Below are positions 17,646-27,682 of a stretch of DNA of 64,000 nt, in pieces. The notes under the pieces were generated by a model. The model saw only the letters and a program-made list of their open reading frames with translations. It searched no databases and was not told the DNA's origin. The position numbers and the translations under genes are program-made. The first letter of the stretch is position 1; every line of letters begins with the position of its first letter. This stretch comes from Simplicispira psychrophila DSM 11588 (GTDB lineage: Bacteria; Pseudomonadota; Gammaproteobacteria; Burkholderiales; Burkholderiaceae_C), in the NCBI RefSeq assembly GCF_000688255.1, contig NZ_JHYS01000006.1:124001-188000 (forward strand). Reading direction: 5' to 3'.

Positions 17646-18567
17646 TCAGGCAAAGACACCCGCCCTCGGCTGTATCTGTCGGGACACTTCGCCCAGGTGG
17701 TGCAAGCTGTCGTCCCAGGCCTTTTCCATTGGCGTCAGTCGCTTGAAATAGTGGCGGCCGATATATGCATGGGTCATGCCGATGCCGCCATGCAGCTGTA
17801 CCGACTGCTGGCCGACAAAGCGCAGCGCTTGCCCCAATTGCAGGCTGGCGTAATAGCCCATCGAGCGCTCCAGCTGCCGCTGCATGTGCGCGACGCGGCT
17901 TCGGCAGCGCGGCTGCCGTGCTGCGTGCGGTAGCCGCGTGTCGCCACGCCCGCAGCGCTGCGCTCGACCAGGAGCAGCGCGATCGGTCCGTCCAGCTGTG
18001 CCGGCACGATGAAGGCATCGGCCTGATCGCCCGCCGGGGCTACGCTTTTGAGAGCTGTCAGCGCATGTCCTGTCTGCGTTTCAGTCGCTTTTTCCTTGCA
18101 AACTTCCAGGCGATAGCGCGCTGAGCGCTCTTGCTGCGCCAGCGGCTCCAGCACCAGGCCGCGCTGGGCGATGCGTTTGAGGCGCTCGAGTTCGCGCTGG
18201 CTGCGGTTGAGGTCAGCGATGTTGGTGGGCTCATGGGCCAGCACGTGCTTGGCATACGTCCAACCCTTGTGTTCTTCGCTGATTAGCTGGTCGGCGGGCA
18301 CTTCGACGTTGTCGAAGAACACCTCGTTGACCTGGCACTCGCCGTCCAGCAGTGGGAGCCGGCGCCCGGTTCGCTGTAGCGCGCATTCTTCCTCGAACAA
18401 ATGCTTTTGTACGGCGCTCCCGCCGGGGCAGCCCAAATCTTTCGGCCAGACAAAGGCCAGCCAACCTTTCTGGCCCAGAATTTTGGCCCAGTCCTGCATA
18501 TCCACGTGCGTCAGGCGCGCACTTCGGCGTGCAAGGCTTGCTCTTCGGGGGTGAATGCGCGGCCCAT
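17646..18567 (-). pseudogene. Decayed acyl-CoA dehydrogenase, probably a collapsed large/small subunit pair
   Basis: Pieces of acyl-CoA dehydrogenase lie in different frames. A normal N-terminus (MGRAFTPEEQALHAEVRA) stops at a TGA near 18511. A second frame carries WAKILGQKGW...HLFEEECA, then jumps to the mid-domain VNEVFFDNVEVPAD, losing about 140 residues, and continues to R-L-E-V. A stretch matching the small-subunit type follows (DGPIALLLVE, A-A-G-V-A-T-R-G-Y). The last part (VQLHGGIGMTHAY) is in a third frame, ending at 17646. This fits deletion of the middle of a PimC/PimD-like gene pair plus frameshifts. The palindromic repeat lies at the large/small junction. Not expected to give active enzyme. 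Confidence 0.8.
18041..18095 (+). repeat. Palindromic element copy 3, inside the acyl-CoA dehydrogenase remnant
   Basis: The plus strand has TTTTGAGAGCTGTCAGCGC followed by a TGCGTTTCAG arm. On the gene strand it encodes A-T-E-T-Q-T-G-H-A-L-T-A-L-K, in the same reverse frame as the phhB copy (A-E-T-H-T-K-R-V-L-I-A-T-E). Confidence 0.65.
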
Positions 18568-18613
18568 GTGGCCGGTCTCCTGAGGGGCCGCCGTTGTAGC
18601 ACGTGCGTTCGCC

Positions 18614-19300
18614 TCAGTCCTGTCCGGGCGGCGACGCCGGCACGGTGCTGATACCGAGCTCGTTGCACAGGCGCTGTACGCTGGCCTGCAGTGTGGCGAC
18701 CCGCGCTTCCAGGGCATTCACCCGCTCTTGCAGGGCTGGTGCTGCGCCGCTGTACGCCCCTGGGACAGGTGTGGTTACATCGACCGGGCCGCACAGCAAG
18801 TGCGCCCAGCGCTGCTCGCGGGCTCCCGGGGCGCGCGGCAATTGCACCACCAGTGCGCCGCCCTTTTCCAGACTGCGCTCCTGCAGTTCGTCCAGAAACG
18901 CCTCGACCGAAGAAATATCGGCAAAGCGGTACCAGCGCTCGGCGTTGATACGCAACTCGCCGGCGGTCTGTGGCCCGCGCAGCATCAACAGGCCCAGCAG
19001 CACGGCCGATTGCTCGGGCACGCCGACGCCGCGCTGAAAATTGTGCTCCCAGCGCGCGCTGCGTCCGCCGGTGTTTTCGTGCACCAGCGCCAAGCGTTTG
19101 AGCTCGTCCAGCGCTTCCTGCGCTTGGGCGTCGCCGACGTTCATCACCGGCTCGCGTGTGGTTTTCTGGTTGCAGCCCAGCACCAAAGAGTTGAGCGTCA
19201 GCGGGTAGCTGTCGGGCACAGTGCGGGCTTTTTCCATCAGCGTGCCGAGCACGCGGGCTTCGATGGCAGTCAGGGGGCGGGTAGCAAGATCAAAAGACAT
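18614..19300 (-). CDS. YceH family (DUF480) winged-helix protein
   Basis: A 228-residue protein with the DUF480 signature: [16 protein letters not shown], then [11 protein letters not shown], then N-Q-K-T-T-R-E-P near 44. Two winged-helix units follow and a short coiled coil ([10 protein letters not shown]) ends the protein. The function is unknown, though the fold suggests nucleic acid binding. It is divergent from purN with a 49-base gap, so the two probably share a promoter region. Confidence 0.9.
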   Translation of the reverse strand: MSFDLATRPLTAIEARVLGTLMEKARTVPDSYPLTLNSLVLGCNQKTTREPVMNVGDAQAQEALDELKRLALVHENTGGRSARWEHNFQRGVGVPEQSAVLLGLLMLRGPQTAGELRINAERWYRFADISSVEAFLDELQERSLEKGGALVVQLPRAPGAREQRWAHLLCGPVDVTTPVPGAYSGAAPALQERVNALEARVATLQASVQRLCNELGISTVPASPPGQD

Positions 19301-19349
19301 GGCAGGGATAATTCAGGCTTGATTGCAAAATGAATTGCAAAGGTGATTG

Positions 19350-19925
19350 ATGAAAAACATTGTGATTTTGATTTCTGGCGGTGGCTCCAACATGGCTGCG
19401 ATCGTACGTTCAGCGCAGCAGCAGCGATGGGAGCAGCACTATGGTGCGCGCGTGGTGGCGGTGGTCAGTAATAAGCCCGATGCCAAAGGTTTGGACTTTG
19501 CCCGCGCGCAGGGCATTGCCACCGAAGTGTTGGAGCACCCACCTTTCCCCAGCCGCGAGGCCTTTGATGCTGAGCTGGCCCGCGTTATCGACCGCTACAC
19601 GCCCACGCTGGTGGTGCTGGCTGGCTTCATGCGCATTCTGTCGCCCGGTTTTGTCACGCACTACGCCGGACGATTGCTCAATATCCACCCCTCGCTATTG
19701 CCGGCGTTTCCGGGCCTGCACACCCACCAGCGCGCCATTGAAGCTGGCTGCAAATTTGCTGGCGCCAGCGTGCACCTGGTGACCGCTGATCTGGACGCTG
19801 GTCCCATCGTCGATCAAGCCATCGTGCCGGTGCTGCCTGGCGACAGCGCTGCACTGCTGGCGGCGCGTGTACTCACGCAGGAGCACCTGCTGTATCCCCG
19901 GGCGATTGTCCAGTTGCTCTCTTAA
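19350..19925 (+). CDS. purN: Phosphoribosylglycinamide formyltransferase
   Basis: A 191-residue cytosolic enzyme that transfers a formyl group from 10-formyl-THF to GAR in purine synthesis. SGGGSN (residues 9-14) is the phosphate-binding loop. M-R-I-L-S, N-I-H-P-S-L-L-P (catalytic Asn and His) and the D-x-G-P catalytic Asp (LDAGPIVDQ) are all present. I use ATG at 19350, five bases after AGGTG; a TTG sits immediately before it. The stop codon lies at the left edge of a palindromic repeat copy. Confidence 0.96.
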   Translation: MKNIVILISGGGSNMAAIVRSAQQQRWEQHYGARVVAVVSNKPDAKGLDFARAQGIATEVLEHPPFPSREAFDAELARVIDRYTPTLVVLAGFMRILSPGFVTHYAGRLLNIHPSLLPAFPGLHTHQRAIEAGCKFAGASVHLVTADLDAGPIVDQAIVPVLPGDSAALLAARVLTQEHLLYPRAIVQLLS

Positions 19926-19971
19926 TAATAGCTGTAAGCACTCGCCAGTTCTGCGCTGCTGCCTGAAATAT
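19922..19971 (+). repeat. Palindromic element copy 4, at the purN stop
   Basis: TTAATAATAGCTGTAAGCAC, a short loop, and GCGCTGCTGCC match the repeat. The first TAA of the element is the purN stop codon, so the insertion may have set the C-terminus of the protein. Confidence 0.6.
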
Positions 19972-19985
19972 TGCCGAGGTGCTGA

Positions 19986-20540
19986 TTACAACGTGCTCAG
20001 CATCTCGGCCCCGCTGGCCACCAGAAAATCTTTCGCAGTGCGGGTTTGTTCGGCATTGAGAGGATGCAGCACCAGCGCCCAGCGGTTGTTGGCCAGCGCG
20101 CTGCGCACCGTGGTAATGAGCTTGATGTGGTCCGGACGCAACGCCCTCAGTCCGCCCAACAGCAGCCCGAAAGCGATGCCAAAGCCGAGCAGCGCCATGG
20201 CGGCCAGCCAGGGGCTACCGATCACCATCGGCTGGCCGCTGTTCAAAAGCCAGAAAAACAGCAACAACCCGCCGATGCCGCCGGCCAGCGTAGCCCCGGC
20301 ATGGGCTTGAAAGAGTGTTTTGACAATGCCGTGCTGCGCAGGCTGCATGTGGTGGCCAAACAGATCGCGCTGCGTATTTTTGGCATCTTTCGGCCCCAGC
20401 AAACGCACCTGAGCTGGCGCGATGCCGTGCAAGTGGTGGGCCTTGGCGGCAGCAGCCTGGGCATGTTGTGCATTGGGGTACAGGCCCACCACTTTGGTCA
20501 GTGATTTTTCGCCCAACAGGCCTTGGAGAAAATATTCCAT
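19986..20540 (-). CDS. Unknown two-helix membrane protein
   Basis: I do not recognise this 184-residue protein. A soluble N-terminal section contains L-Y-P-N-A-Q-H-A-Q-A-A-A-A-K-A, which looks like the start of a ferredoxin-like 'general stress' fold. Two membrane helices follow (about 80-102 and 110-130), rich in Gly (GGIGGLLLFFW and GFGIAFGLLLGG). A short cytoplasmic tail ends it. It resembles small glycine-zipper stress proteins of Comamonadaceae in layout only. The gene is convergent with purN. Confidence 0.6.
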   Translation of the reverse strand: MEYFLQGLLGEKSLTKVVGLYPNAQHAQAAAAKAHHLHGIAPAQVRLLGPKDAKNTQRDLFGHHMQPAQHGIVKTLFQAHAGATLAGGIGGLLLFFWLLNSGQPMVIGSPWLAAMALLGFGIAFGLLLGGLRALRPDHIKLITTVRSALANNRWALVLHPLNAEQTRTAKDFLVASGAEMLSTL

Positions 20541-20744
20541 AGCAGACTTCCATGAGGCACCTGCCCGGCCTGCTGCGTGCCACGCAGCGCGCTGCGCAAG
20601 CAGAGAATTGATGTGCTTTGAACCTTAGTCCTGTACTTGCGGCAGTGCTGTAGGACTTTGCCGGGCCCCCCGGCCGTCCATTCTGCTGCGCAGCCCGGCA
20701 GAGGGGTGCTGTGCGATGTCTGATATCGATTTGCGGGCTGCCAA

Positions 20745-21008
20745 CTAGACGGTGGGTGTTGCTGGCGTGGGGGCGGCCGGGCACAGCGCAAAGCGCAACT
20801 GCTGCTGGCCGTTGACTTCCACCGTTTCCAGAAACATTGCCGCCGGGCGCACCCACAGCCCGCGCTCGCCGTACAGCGCCCGGTACAGCACCATTGGCTC
20901 CAGCGTCTCGCTGTGGCGCACGGTGTCGATCACTTCGTACAGCCTGCCTTTGTAATGGCGGTACGGGCCGCAGGGGATGGGTTGCAGGGGCGGGAGGGGG
21001 TTGTTCAT
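20745..21008 (-). CDS. DUF1653 domain protein
   Basis: An 87-residue protein with the DUF1653 pattern: G-P-Y-R-H-Y-K-G, then Y-E-V-I-D-T-V-R-H-S-E-T-L-E-P-M-V-L-Y-R-A-L-Y and W-V-R-P-A-A-M-F. It is a small beta-rich domain of unknown role. I start at MNNPLPP; an upstream frame to 21047 is unlikely. It is divergent from the RNA methyltransferase gene. The 204 bases between this gene and 20540 hold no convincing gene. Confidence 0.8.
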   Translation of the reverse strand: MNNPLPPLQPIPCGPYRHYKGRLYEVIDTVRHSETLEPMVLYRALYGERGLWVRPAAMFLETVEVNGQQQLRFALCPAAPTPATPTV

Positions 21009-21064
21009 GGCCGAAGTGTGCGGCAGCAGCCGGGGAGCTGCGCACAATGGGACAATCGCACCCT

Positions 21065-22387
21065 ATGCATCCCAACGTTTTAATCAATGCCTGCGCTGAA
21101 CTCGTCAGGCTCACCCTTACTTTTGAACATCCCGCCGACGCGGTGGTGTCGCGGTTTTTCCGCGACAACCGTGGCTTGGGGCAACGCGAGCGCGCAGCGC
21201 TGGCCGAGACCGTCTATATGGTGCTGCGCAAAAAGCTCCTGTTTGAGCACATGGCACCGTCCGGCTCGGGTCCCAAGGAGCGGCGTCTGGCCATTCTGGG
21301 TTTTGCCCACTGGCAGGATGAAGAAGCACGGCGTAAAAATCCGAAGGCGCTGCACGGCGAGCGCGATTTTTTGATGGCCGGGCTGACCGACCGCGAGCAG
21401 CAATGGCTGCAGATGTGCGACGGCGTCGTCCAGGCCGACCTGCTGGAGCGCCACCGCCACAACCTGCCCGAGTGGCTGGTCCAGCCGCTCAAAGCGCAGT
21501 TGGGCAACGGTTTCTGGCCGCTGGTCGAGGCGCTGTCGGGCAGTGCGCCGCTGGATTTGCGCGTCAACGTACTGAAGGAGAAACGCCCTGACGTGCAGAA
21601 GGAGCTGGCGCAAGCCGGTATCCCCTCTGAAGTGACGCCGTATTCGCCTTGGGGACTGCGTGTGCAAGGCAAGCCAGCGCTGGCCAAGCTGCCGGCGTTC
21701 ATGCGTGGTGCCATCGAGGTGCAGGACGAGGGCTCGCAACTGCTGGCCTTGCTGCTGGATGCCAAACGCGGCGAAATGGTGGTGGACTTTTGCGCTGGTG
21801 CGGGCGGCAAGACGCTGGCGATTGGCGCCACCATGCGCAGCACTGGGCGGCTGTATGCGTTTGACGTGTCGGGCCACCGGCTCGATGCATTAGGCCCGCG
21901 CCTCAAGCGCAGTGGCTTGTCGAACGTCCACCCTGCGGCCCTGGCCCATGAGCGCGATGAGCGCGTCAAGCGCCTGAGCGGCAAGATCGACCGCGTGCTG
22001 GTCGATGCCCCGTGCACGGGCTTGGGCACGCTGCGCCGCAATCCCGATCTGAAATGGCGCCAGTCGCCTAAGGGTGTGGAAGAACTGGTGGCCAAACAGA
22101 CGGCCATTCTGGCCAGCGCAGCGCGGCTGGTGAAGCCGGGCGGCCGCCTGGCGTATGCCACTTGCAGCGTACTGCCGCAAGAAAACGAGGCGATTGCCGA
22201 AGCATTTGCCGCCGCCCATCCAGACTTTGAGCCGCTGGACGCGGGCGAGGTGCTGGCGCAGTTGAAGGTCGATGGCGCGGCCGGCCTGTGCAGCGGCGGC
22301 GAGAGCGGTACGCGCTACCTGCGTCTGTGGCCGCATATCCACCATACGGATGGCTTCTTTGCCGCACTCTGGACGAAAAAAGATTAA
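21065..22387 (+). CDS. RsmB/NOP-type RNA (cytosine-5) methyltransferase
   Basis: A 440-residue protein. The C-terminal half has the SAM site D-F-C-A-G-A-G-G-K-T, the catalytic VDAPCTGLGTLRRNPD and the second cysteine motif ATCSVLPQEN, both hallmarks of m5C methyltransferases. The N-terminal part is NusB-like and helical, as in RsmB, which methylates 16S rRNA C967. The protein lacks the fmt/def neighbours that rsmB often has, so a paralogue of RsmB is also possible. I start at MHPNVLIN; frames open much further upstream but run into the divergent gene. Confidence 0.88.
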   Translation: MHPNVLINACAELVRLTLTFEHPADAVVSRFFRDNRGLGQRERAALAETVYMVLRKKLLFEHMAPSGSGPKERRLAILGFAHWQDEEARRKNPKALHGERDFLMAGLTDREQQWLQMCDGVVQADLLERHRHNLPEWLVQPLKAQLGNGFWPLVEALSGSAPLDLRVNVLKEKRPDVQKELAQAGIPSEVTPYSPWGLRVQGKPALAKLPAFMRGAIEVQDEGSQLLALLLDAKRGEMVVDFCAGAGGKTLAIGATMRSTGRLYAFDVSGHRLDALGPRLKRSGLSNVHPAALAHERDERVKRLSGKIDRVLVDAPCTGLGTLRRNPDLKWRQSPKGVEELVAKQTAILASAARLVKPGGRLAYATCSVLPQENEAIAEAFAAAHPDFEPLDAGEVLAQLKVDGAAGLCSGGESGTRYLRLWPHIHHTDGFFAALWTKKD

Positions 22388-22486
22388 AAAATAATAGCTA
22401 CTACCGCACGATTTCATTAGCTTTCAGATATAAAACACCTTGAAAGTGCCTGTTATCAGGCGGTGGTAGCTATAGTTTTAATTAGC
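22385..22486. repeat. Large palindromic element between the methyltransferase and rpmG
   Basis: Two outward arms, AATAGCTACTACCGC and GCGGTGGTAGCTATAGTTTT, are inverted to each other and enclose about 60 bases with a smaller inverted pair (CTTTCAG and CTTGAAAG). This looks like two copies of the dispersed repeat facing each other. It lies at the end of the + strand gene and could form a long hairpin. Confidence 0.6.
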
Positions 22487-22494
22487 ACGGACAC

Positions 22495-22533
22495 AAAAAA
22501 ACCGCCTGGCAGCTGACTGCGTAGGCGGTTTTT
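22495..22533 (-). terminator. Terminator of rpmB-rpmG
   Basis: The stem AACCGCCT / AGGCGGTT has a 15-base loop, and on the minus strand a run of T follows. It sits 20 bases past the rpmG stop. Confidence 0.8.
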
Positions 22534-22552
22534 GTTGAAAACAAAGTCTGAA

Positions 22553-22723
22553 TTACTTCAGCTTCATTTCCTTGTACTCAACGTGCTTGCGAGCTTTGGG
22601 ATCAAATTTCATGATCAGCATTTTCTCGGGCATCGTCTTCTTGTTCTTGGTGGTGGTGTAGAAATGACCCGTACCTGCAGTCGATTCCAGCTTGATTTTG
22701 TCGCGTCCGCCTTTGGTTGCCAT
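22553..22723 (-). CDS. rpmG: Ribosomal protein L33
   Basis: A 56-residue basic protein of the large ribosomal subunit: [15 protein letters not shown] start, [10 protein letters not shown] centre, [10 protein letters not shown] near the end. It is the cysteine-free (C-) type that does not bind zinc. It follows rpmB by 11 bases in the standard rpmB-rpmG operon. Confidence 0.97.
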   Translation of the reverse strand: MATKGGRDKIKLESTAGTGHFYTTTKNKKTMPEKMLIMKFDPKARKHVEYKEMKLK

Positions 22724-22734
22724 GGTGGTTCTCC

Positions 22735-22968
22735 TTAAGCTTGGCCACGTGCGCGCATGTCTGCGAGCACAGAATCAATACCGTTTTTGTCGATCAGACG
22801 CAAACCGGCGTTCGAGATGCGCATGCGCACCCAACGATTTTCTGTTTCAACCCAGAAGCGGCGGTACTGCAGGTTGGGCAGAAAACGGCGCTTGGTCTTG
22901 TTGTTGGCGTGGGAAACATTGTTTCCCACCATGGGCTTCTTGCCCGTGACTTCACATACGCGTGCCAT
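22735..22968 (-). CDS. rpmB: Ribosomal protein L28
   Basis: A 77-residue large-subunit protein with the family start [12 protein letters not shown] and the basic centre [12 protein letters not shown]. It is the first gene of the rpmB-rpmG operon. A strong hairpin sits in the leader (22993-23014) and a promoter with TATAAT lies upstream near 23089. Confidence 0.97.
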   Translation of the reverse strand: MARVCEVTGKKPMVGNNVSHANNKTKRRFLPNLQYRRFWVETENRWVRMRISNAGLRLIDKNGIDSVLADMRARGQA

Positions 22969-22992
22969 GAGGACACTCCGATATTTTTGAAC

Positions 22993-23014
22993 GGTCTGTA
23001 CGCTGGTACAGACC
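22993..23014 (-). promoter_or_regulatory. Hairpin in the rpmB leader
   Basis: A perfect 9-base stem (GGTCTGTAC / GTACAGACC) with a 4-base loop lies between the promoter and the rpmB start, ending about 24 bases before the ATG. No T-run follows, so it is not a terminator. It is a candidate site for autogenous control by a ribosomal protein, which is inference only. Confidence 0.5.
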
Positions 23015-23088
23015 TCACCTCGCCATGAGAGGGTGGCGGTAACCCCATTTGCCTCTGGCCTGAGCGGCCAGTTTTAGCAAAGCCGCAG

Positions 23089-24267
<1,179 letters not shown>

Positions 24268-24269
24268 TT

Positions 24270-26747
24270 ATGACCTATTCCCTCAATACCTTGAATGTTT
24301 CTTCTGGCGGCAAGCCTGCGCCGCCTTCCGGAGCTGCCCGTTTTGGCCACGAGGTGGTGCTGATCATCGGTCTGCTGGCATTGGTGTTCTGGTTGATGGC
24401 GCTCACCAGTTACGCCGCACCCGATGCGGCTTGGTCCACTTCCGGGGCTTCCTCTTCTGCCATGGTGGCCAATTGGGGCGGGCGTCTGGGCGCCTTGCTG
24501 GCCGATGTCAGCTACTTTGCCTTTGGATTTTCTGTCTGGTGGGGCGTGGCTGCGGGCATGGGTGCCTGGCTGGGATCGCTGGCGCACTGGATGCGCGCGG
24601 GCCAGCACGGCGCGCAGGAGACGGCGTCGGCGTTGTGGCGTCGGCGCTTCCTGTTCTGGTGTGGACTGGCGCTGCTGCTGAGTGCCAGCACGGCGCTGGA
24701 GTGGTCGCGCATGTACCGTTTTGAATCCTTTTTGCCTGGCCATGCTGGCGGTGTGCTGGGCTATGTGCTGGGTCCCAAGGCCATGCAGTGGCTGGGTTTT
24801 ACCGGCTCGGGCTTGCTGGCCATTGTGCTGGTGGTGGCGGGCGCCGCGCTGGTGTTTCGCTTTTCCTGGGGCCGCGTGGCCGAAGTGGTGGGCGGGCGCA
24901 TTGACGCTCTGGTGCAACTGGGCCGGACCCAGCGCGAGGTGGCCAAAGACCAGGCCGAGGGCAAGCGCGCTGCGCGCCAGCGTGAAGGCGCGGTGCAGGA
25001 AGAGCGCAGTGAGAACGAGGTGCTGCACCCGCAGCCGCTGCGCATCATTGAGCCGGTGCTGGTCGATACGCCGCTGGCGCCTGCAGCGCCCGAAAGGGTC
25101 GCGCCGGCTGCGGCATCTGTTGCTGCCGCTGTCGCTGGCCCTGCTGTTGCACCTCCCCCTGCCGCCGTGCCCGCGCCTGCGGGCAAAGTGCCGGGCCACA
25201 GTGCGAGCGCGTCTGTCGCCAAAGAGCGCCTGGCGACGGCTGCTTTCCACCCTCGGCTGGAGAGCCTGCTGCCGCAGGTGGCGCTGCTGGATAGCGCGCC
25301 GCCGAGCCAGGAAAGCGTCGCCTCCGAAACGCTGGAGATGACCAGCCGCCTGATCGAGAAAAAGCTGAAGGATTTTGGTGTCGAGGTGCGGGTGGTGGCT
25401 GCCATGCCCGGCCCGGTGGTGACACGCTACGAAATCGAGCCTGCCACTGGTGTCAAGGGCTCCCAGATCGTCGGGCTGGCAAAAGACTTGGCGCGCTCAC
25501 TCAGTTTGGTGTCGATCCGCGTCGTCGAGACCATTCCGGGCAAAAACATCATGGCGCTGGAACTGCCCAACGCCAAGCGCCAGACCATCAAGCTGAGCGA
25601 GATTCTGGGCTCGCAGGTCTACCACGATGGCAAGAGCCTGCTGACCATGGGGCTGGGCAAGGACATTGTCGGCAACCCGGTGGTCGCCGATCTGGCCAAG
25701 ATGCCACATGTGCTGGTGGCCGGCACCACCGGCTCAGGCAAGTCGGTGGGCATCAACGCCATGATCTTGTCGTTGCTCTACAAGGCCGAGGCCAAGGACG
25801 TGCGTCTGTTGATGATCGACCCGAAGATGCTGGAAATGTCGGTCTACGAAGGCATTCCGCACCTGCTGGCGCCTGTGGTCACCGACATGAAACAGGCCGC
25901 GCACGGCCTGAACTGGTGCGTCGGCGAAATGGAGCGGCGCTACAAGCTGATGAGCAAGCTGGGCGTGCGCAACCTGGCCGGTTACAACGCCAAAATCGAC
26001 GAGGCGGCAGCGCGCGAGGCGTTTGTCGATAACCCGCTGAGCCTCAACCCCGAAGCGCCCGAGCCGTTGGAGCGTCTGCCGTACATCGTCGTCGTCATTG
26101 ATGAGTTGGCCGATCTGATGATGGTGGTCGGCAAGAAGATTGAAGAGCTGATCGCCCGCCTGGCACAGAAGGCGCGTGCTGCCGGCATCCACCTTATTTT
26201 GGCGACGCAGCGCCCCAGCGTCGATGTGATTACCGGCCTGATCAAGGCCAACATCCCGACGCGGATTTCGTTCCAGGTGTCCACCAAGATCGATAGCCGC
26301 ACCATCCTCGACCAGATGGGTGCCGAAGCGCTGCTGGGTATGGGCGACATGCTCTACATGGCCAGCGGCACCGGCCTGCCGGTGCGGGTACATGGCGCTT
26401 TTGTCTCGGATGAGGAAGTGCACCGCGTGGTCGCCTACCTCAAGAGCCAGGGTGAGCCGGATTACATCGCTGGCATGCTCGAAGGCGGCAGCGTTGAAGG
26501 CGACGCGGACAGCTCTGGCGCCGGCGAGGGCGGTGCCAGTGGCGAAAAAGACCCGATGTACGACCAGGCGGTCGAGGTGGTGTTGAAAGACCGCAAGGCC
26601 AGTATTTCGTATGTGCAGCGCAAGCTCAGAATCGGTTACAACCGTTCCGCCCGTTTGCTGGAAGATATGGAAAACGCCGGCCTCATCAGCGCCCTGACCA
26701 GCAGCGGCCAGCGCGATGTGCTGGTGCCACCGCGCAGCAGCGATTGA
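24270..26747 (+). CDS. ftsK: DNA translocase FtsK (SpoIIIE/FtsK)
   Basis: The 825-residue protein acts at the division septum, pumping DNA and directing XerCD to resolve chromosome dimers. There are about four membrane helices in the first 200 residues, a linker rich in Ala and Pro (about 270-335), then the motor domain with Walker A GTTGSGKS at about 485-492 and [11 protein letters not shown] as Walker B. The gamma winged-helix domain ([17 protein letters not shown]) is intact. A start at the ATG giving MTYSLNT is preferred; an in-frame ATG at 24225 adds 15 residues. lolA and rarA follow, as in many proteobacteria. Confidence 0.95.
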   Translation: MTYSLNTLNVSSGGKPAPPSGAARFGHEVVLIIGLLALVFWLMALTSYAAPDAAWSTSGASSSAMVANWGGRLGALLADVSYFAFGFSVWWGVAAGMGAWLGSLAHWMRAGQHGAQETASALWRRRFLFWCGLALLLSASTALEWSRMYRFESFLPGHAGGVLGYVLGPKAMQWLGFTGSGLLAIVLVVAGAALVFRFSWGRVAEVVGGRIDALVQLGRTQREVAKDQAEGKRAARQREGAVQEERSENEVLHPQPLRIIEPVLVDTPLAPAAPERVAPAAASVAAAVAGPAVAPPPAAVPAPAGKVPGHSASASVAKERLATAAFHPRLESLLPQVALLDSAPPSQESVASETLEMTSRLIEKKLKDFGVEVRVVAAMPGPVVTRYEIEPATGVKGSQIVGLAKDLARSLSLVSIRVVETIPGKNIMALELPNAKRQTIKLSEILGSQVYHDGKSLLTMGLGKDIVGNPVVADLAKMPHVLVAGTTGSGKSVGINAMILSLLYKAEAKDVRLLMIDPKMLEMSVYEGIPHLLAPVVTDMKQAAHGLNWCVGEMERRYKLMSKLGVRNLAGYNAKIDEAAAREAFVDNPLSLNPEAPEPLERLPYIVVVIDELADLMMVVGKKIEELIARLAQKARAAGIHLILATQRPSVDVITGLIKANIPTRISFQVSTKIDSRTILDQMGAEALLGMGDMLYMASGTGLPVRVHGAFVSDEEVHRVVAYLKSQGEPDYIAGMLEGGSVEGDADSSGAGEGGASGEKDPMYDQAVEVVLKDRKASISYVQRKLRIGYNRSARLLEDMENAGLISALTSSGQRDVLVPPRSSD

Positions 26748-26852
26748 CGCGTGGCGTGCCAAGGGGCGCCCCCTGCTGCTGTACCCCGTGACCTTTTTTT
26801 GCACTGGATTGGGGCGCCATGCACGGTCTGGTCGATTTTCAACACACCTTCC

Positions 26853-27485
26853 ATGAAAAAATTATTTACTGCTATTTTGATAGCTGCCAGCGCACAGCTG
26901 GCCAGCGCTGGTGGCCTGGAAAGCCTAGAGGCGTTCATGGCGCACGCGCAGGCGGGCCAATCTGACTTCACACAGGTGGTGACCTCTCCGCCCAAGGACG
27001 GCAAGGCCGCACGCAGCAAAACCTCCAGTGGCACCTTTGCGTTCCAGCGCCCGGGTCGCTTCAAGTTTGTCTACCAGAAGCCGTTTCAGCAGACCATCGT
27101 TGCCGATGGCCAGACGCTCTGGCTCTACGACGCTGATCTGAACCAAGTGACGCAGCGTGCCCAGGCCCAGGCGCTGGGCGCCACGCCGGCGGCGCTGCTG
27201 ACCTCGGCGCCCGACCTCAAGGCCCTGCGCGCCGAATTCACGCTCGAATCCGCGCCGACGCAGGACGGCTTGCAGTGGGTGCTGGCGCGCCCCAAAAGCA
27301 AAGATGGTGCCTTGCAAAGCGTGCGTGTCGGCTTTGAGGGTGAGCAACTGGCGGCCCTGGACATCCTTGACAGCTTTGGCCAGCGCTCGCTGATCCGTTT
27401 TACGGATTTGCAGGCCCATCCGGCCCTGCCTGCTTCCACCTTCAACTTCAAAGTGCCGCCGGGGGCAGACGTACTCAAGCAATAA
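26853..27485 (+). CDS. lolA: Outer-membrane lipoprotein carrier protein LolA
   Basis: The 210-residue product is the periplasmic carrier moving lipoproteins from LolCDE to LolB. The signal peptide is about residues 1-19 (MKKLFTAILIAAS, cleavage after L-A-S-A). The mature protein shows the LolA pattern S-D-F-T-Q-V-V, G-T-F-A-F-Q-R-P-G-R-F-K and W-L-Y-D-A-D-L-N-Q-V. Residues from about 5 to 22, that is most of the signal peptide, are encoded by a copy of the palindromic repeat. The gene follows ftsK after 105 bases; an in-frame extension upstream to 26751 has no signal peptide and was rejected. Confidence 0.95.
   Translation: MKKLFTAILIAASAQLASAGGLESLEAFMAHAQAGQSDFTQVVTSPPKDGKAARSKTSSGTFAFQRPGRFKFVYQKPFQQTIVADGQTLWLYDADLNQVTQRAQAQALGATPAALLTSAPDLKALRAEFTLESAPTQDGLQWVLARPKSKDGALQSVRVGFEGEQLAALDILDSFGQRSLIRFTDLQAHPALPASTFNFKVPPGADVLKQ
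26862..26930 (+). repeat. Palindromic element copy 5, encoding the LolA signal peptide
   Basis: TTTTGATAGCTGCCAGCGC, a short loop and GCCAGCGCTGGTGGCC match the repeat closely. It is read in the same forward frame (I-L-I-A-A-S-A) as the SDR and ileS copies. Confidence 0.75.
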
Positions 27486-27514
27486 GCTGCTGGGCTGTTC
27501 AGATATCTCTGGAT

Positions 27515-27551
27515 CCACCACTCCACCACTCCACCACTCCGCCACTCCGCC
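27515..27551. repeat. 8-base tandem repeat upstream of rarA
   Basis: About four and a half units of CACCACTC (later units CGCCACTC) lie 30 bases past lolA. The count could vary by replication slippage. The rest of the 197-base gap to rarA shows no gene. Confidence 0.7.
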
Positions 27552-27682
27552 ATGACTGCCCAGCGTCGCCAGCCAGCCTGTGTTCGCTCGGTCGCGCTCG
27601 AACGGATGCGCCAGAAGCTGCTCCGCCACATGTTTCCACGCGTCCAGCGGGCGCTGATCACCTGCGGGATGGAGAGCGGCGC

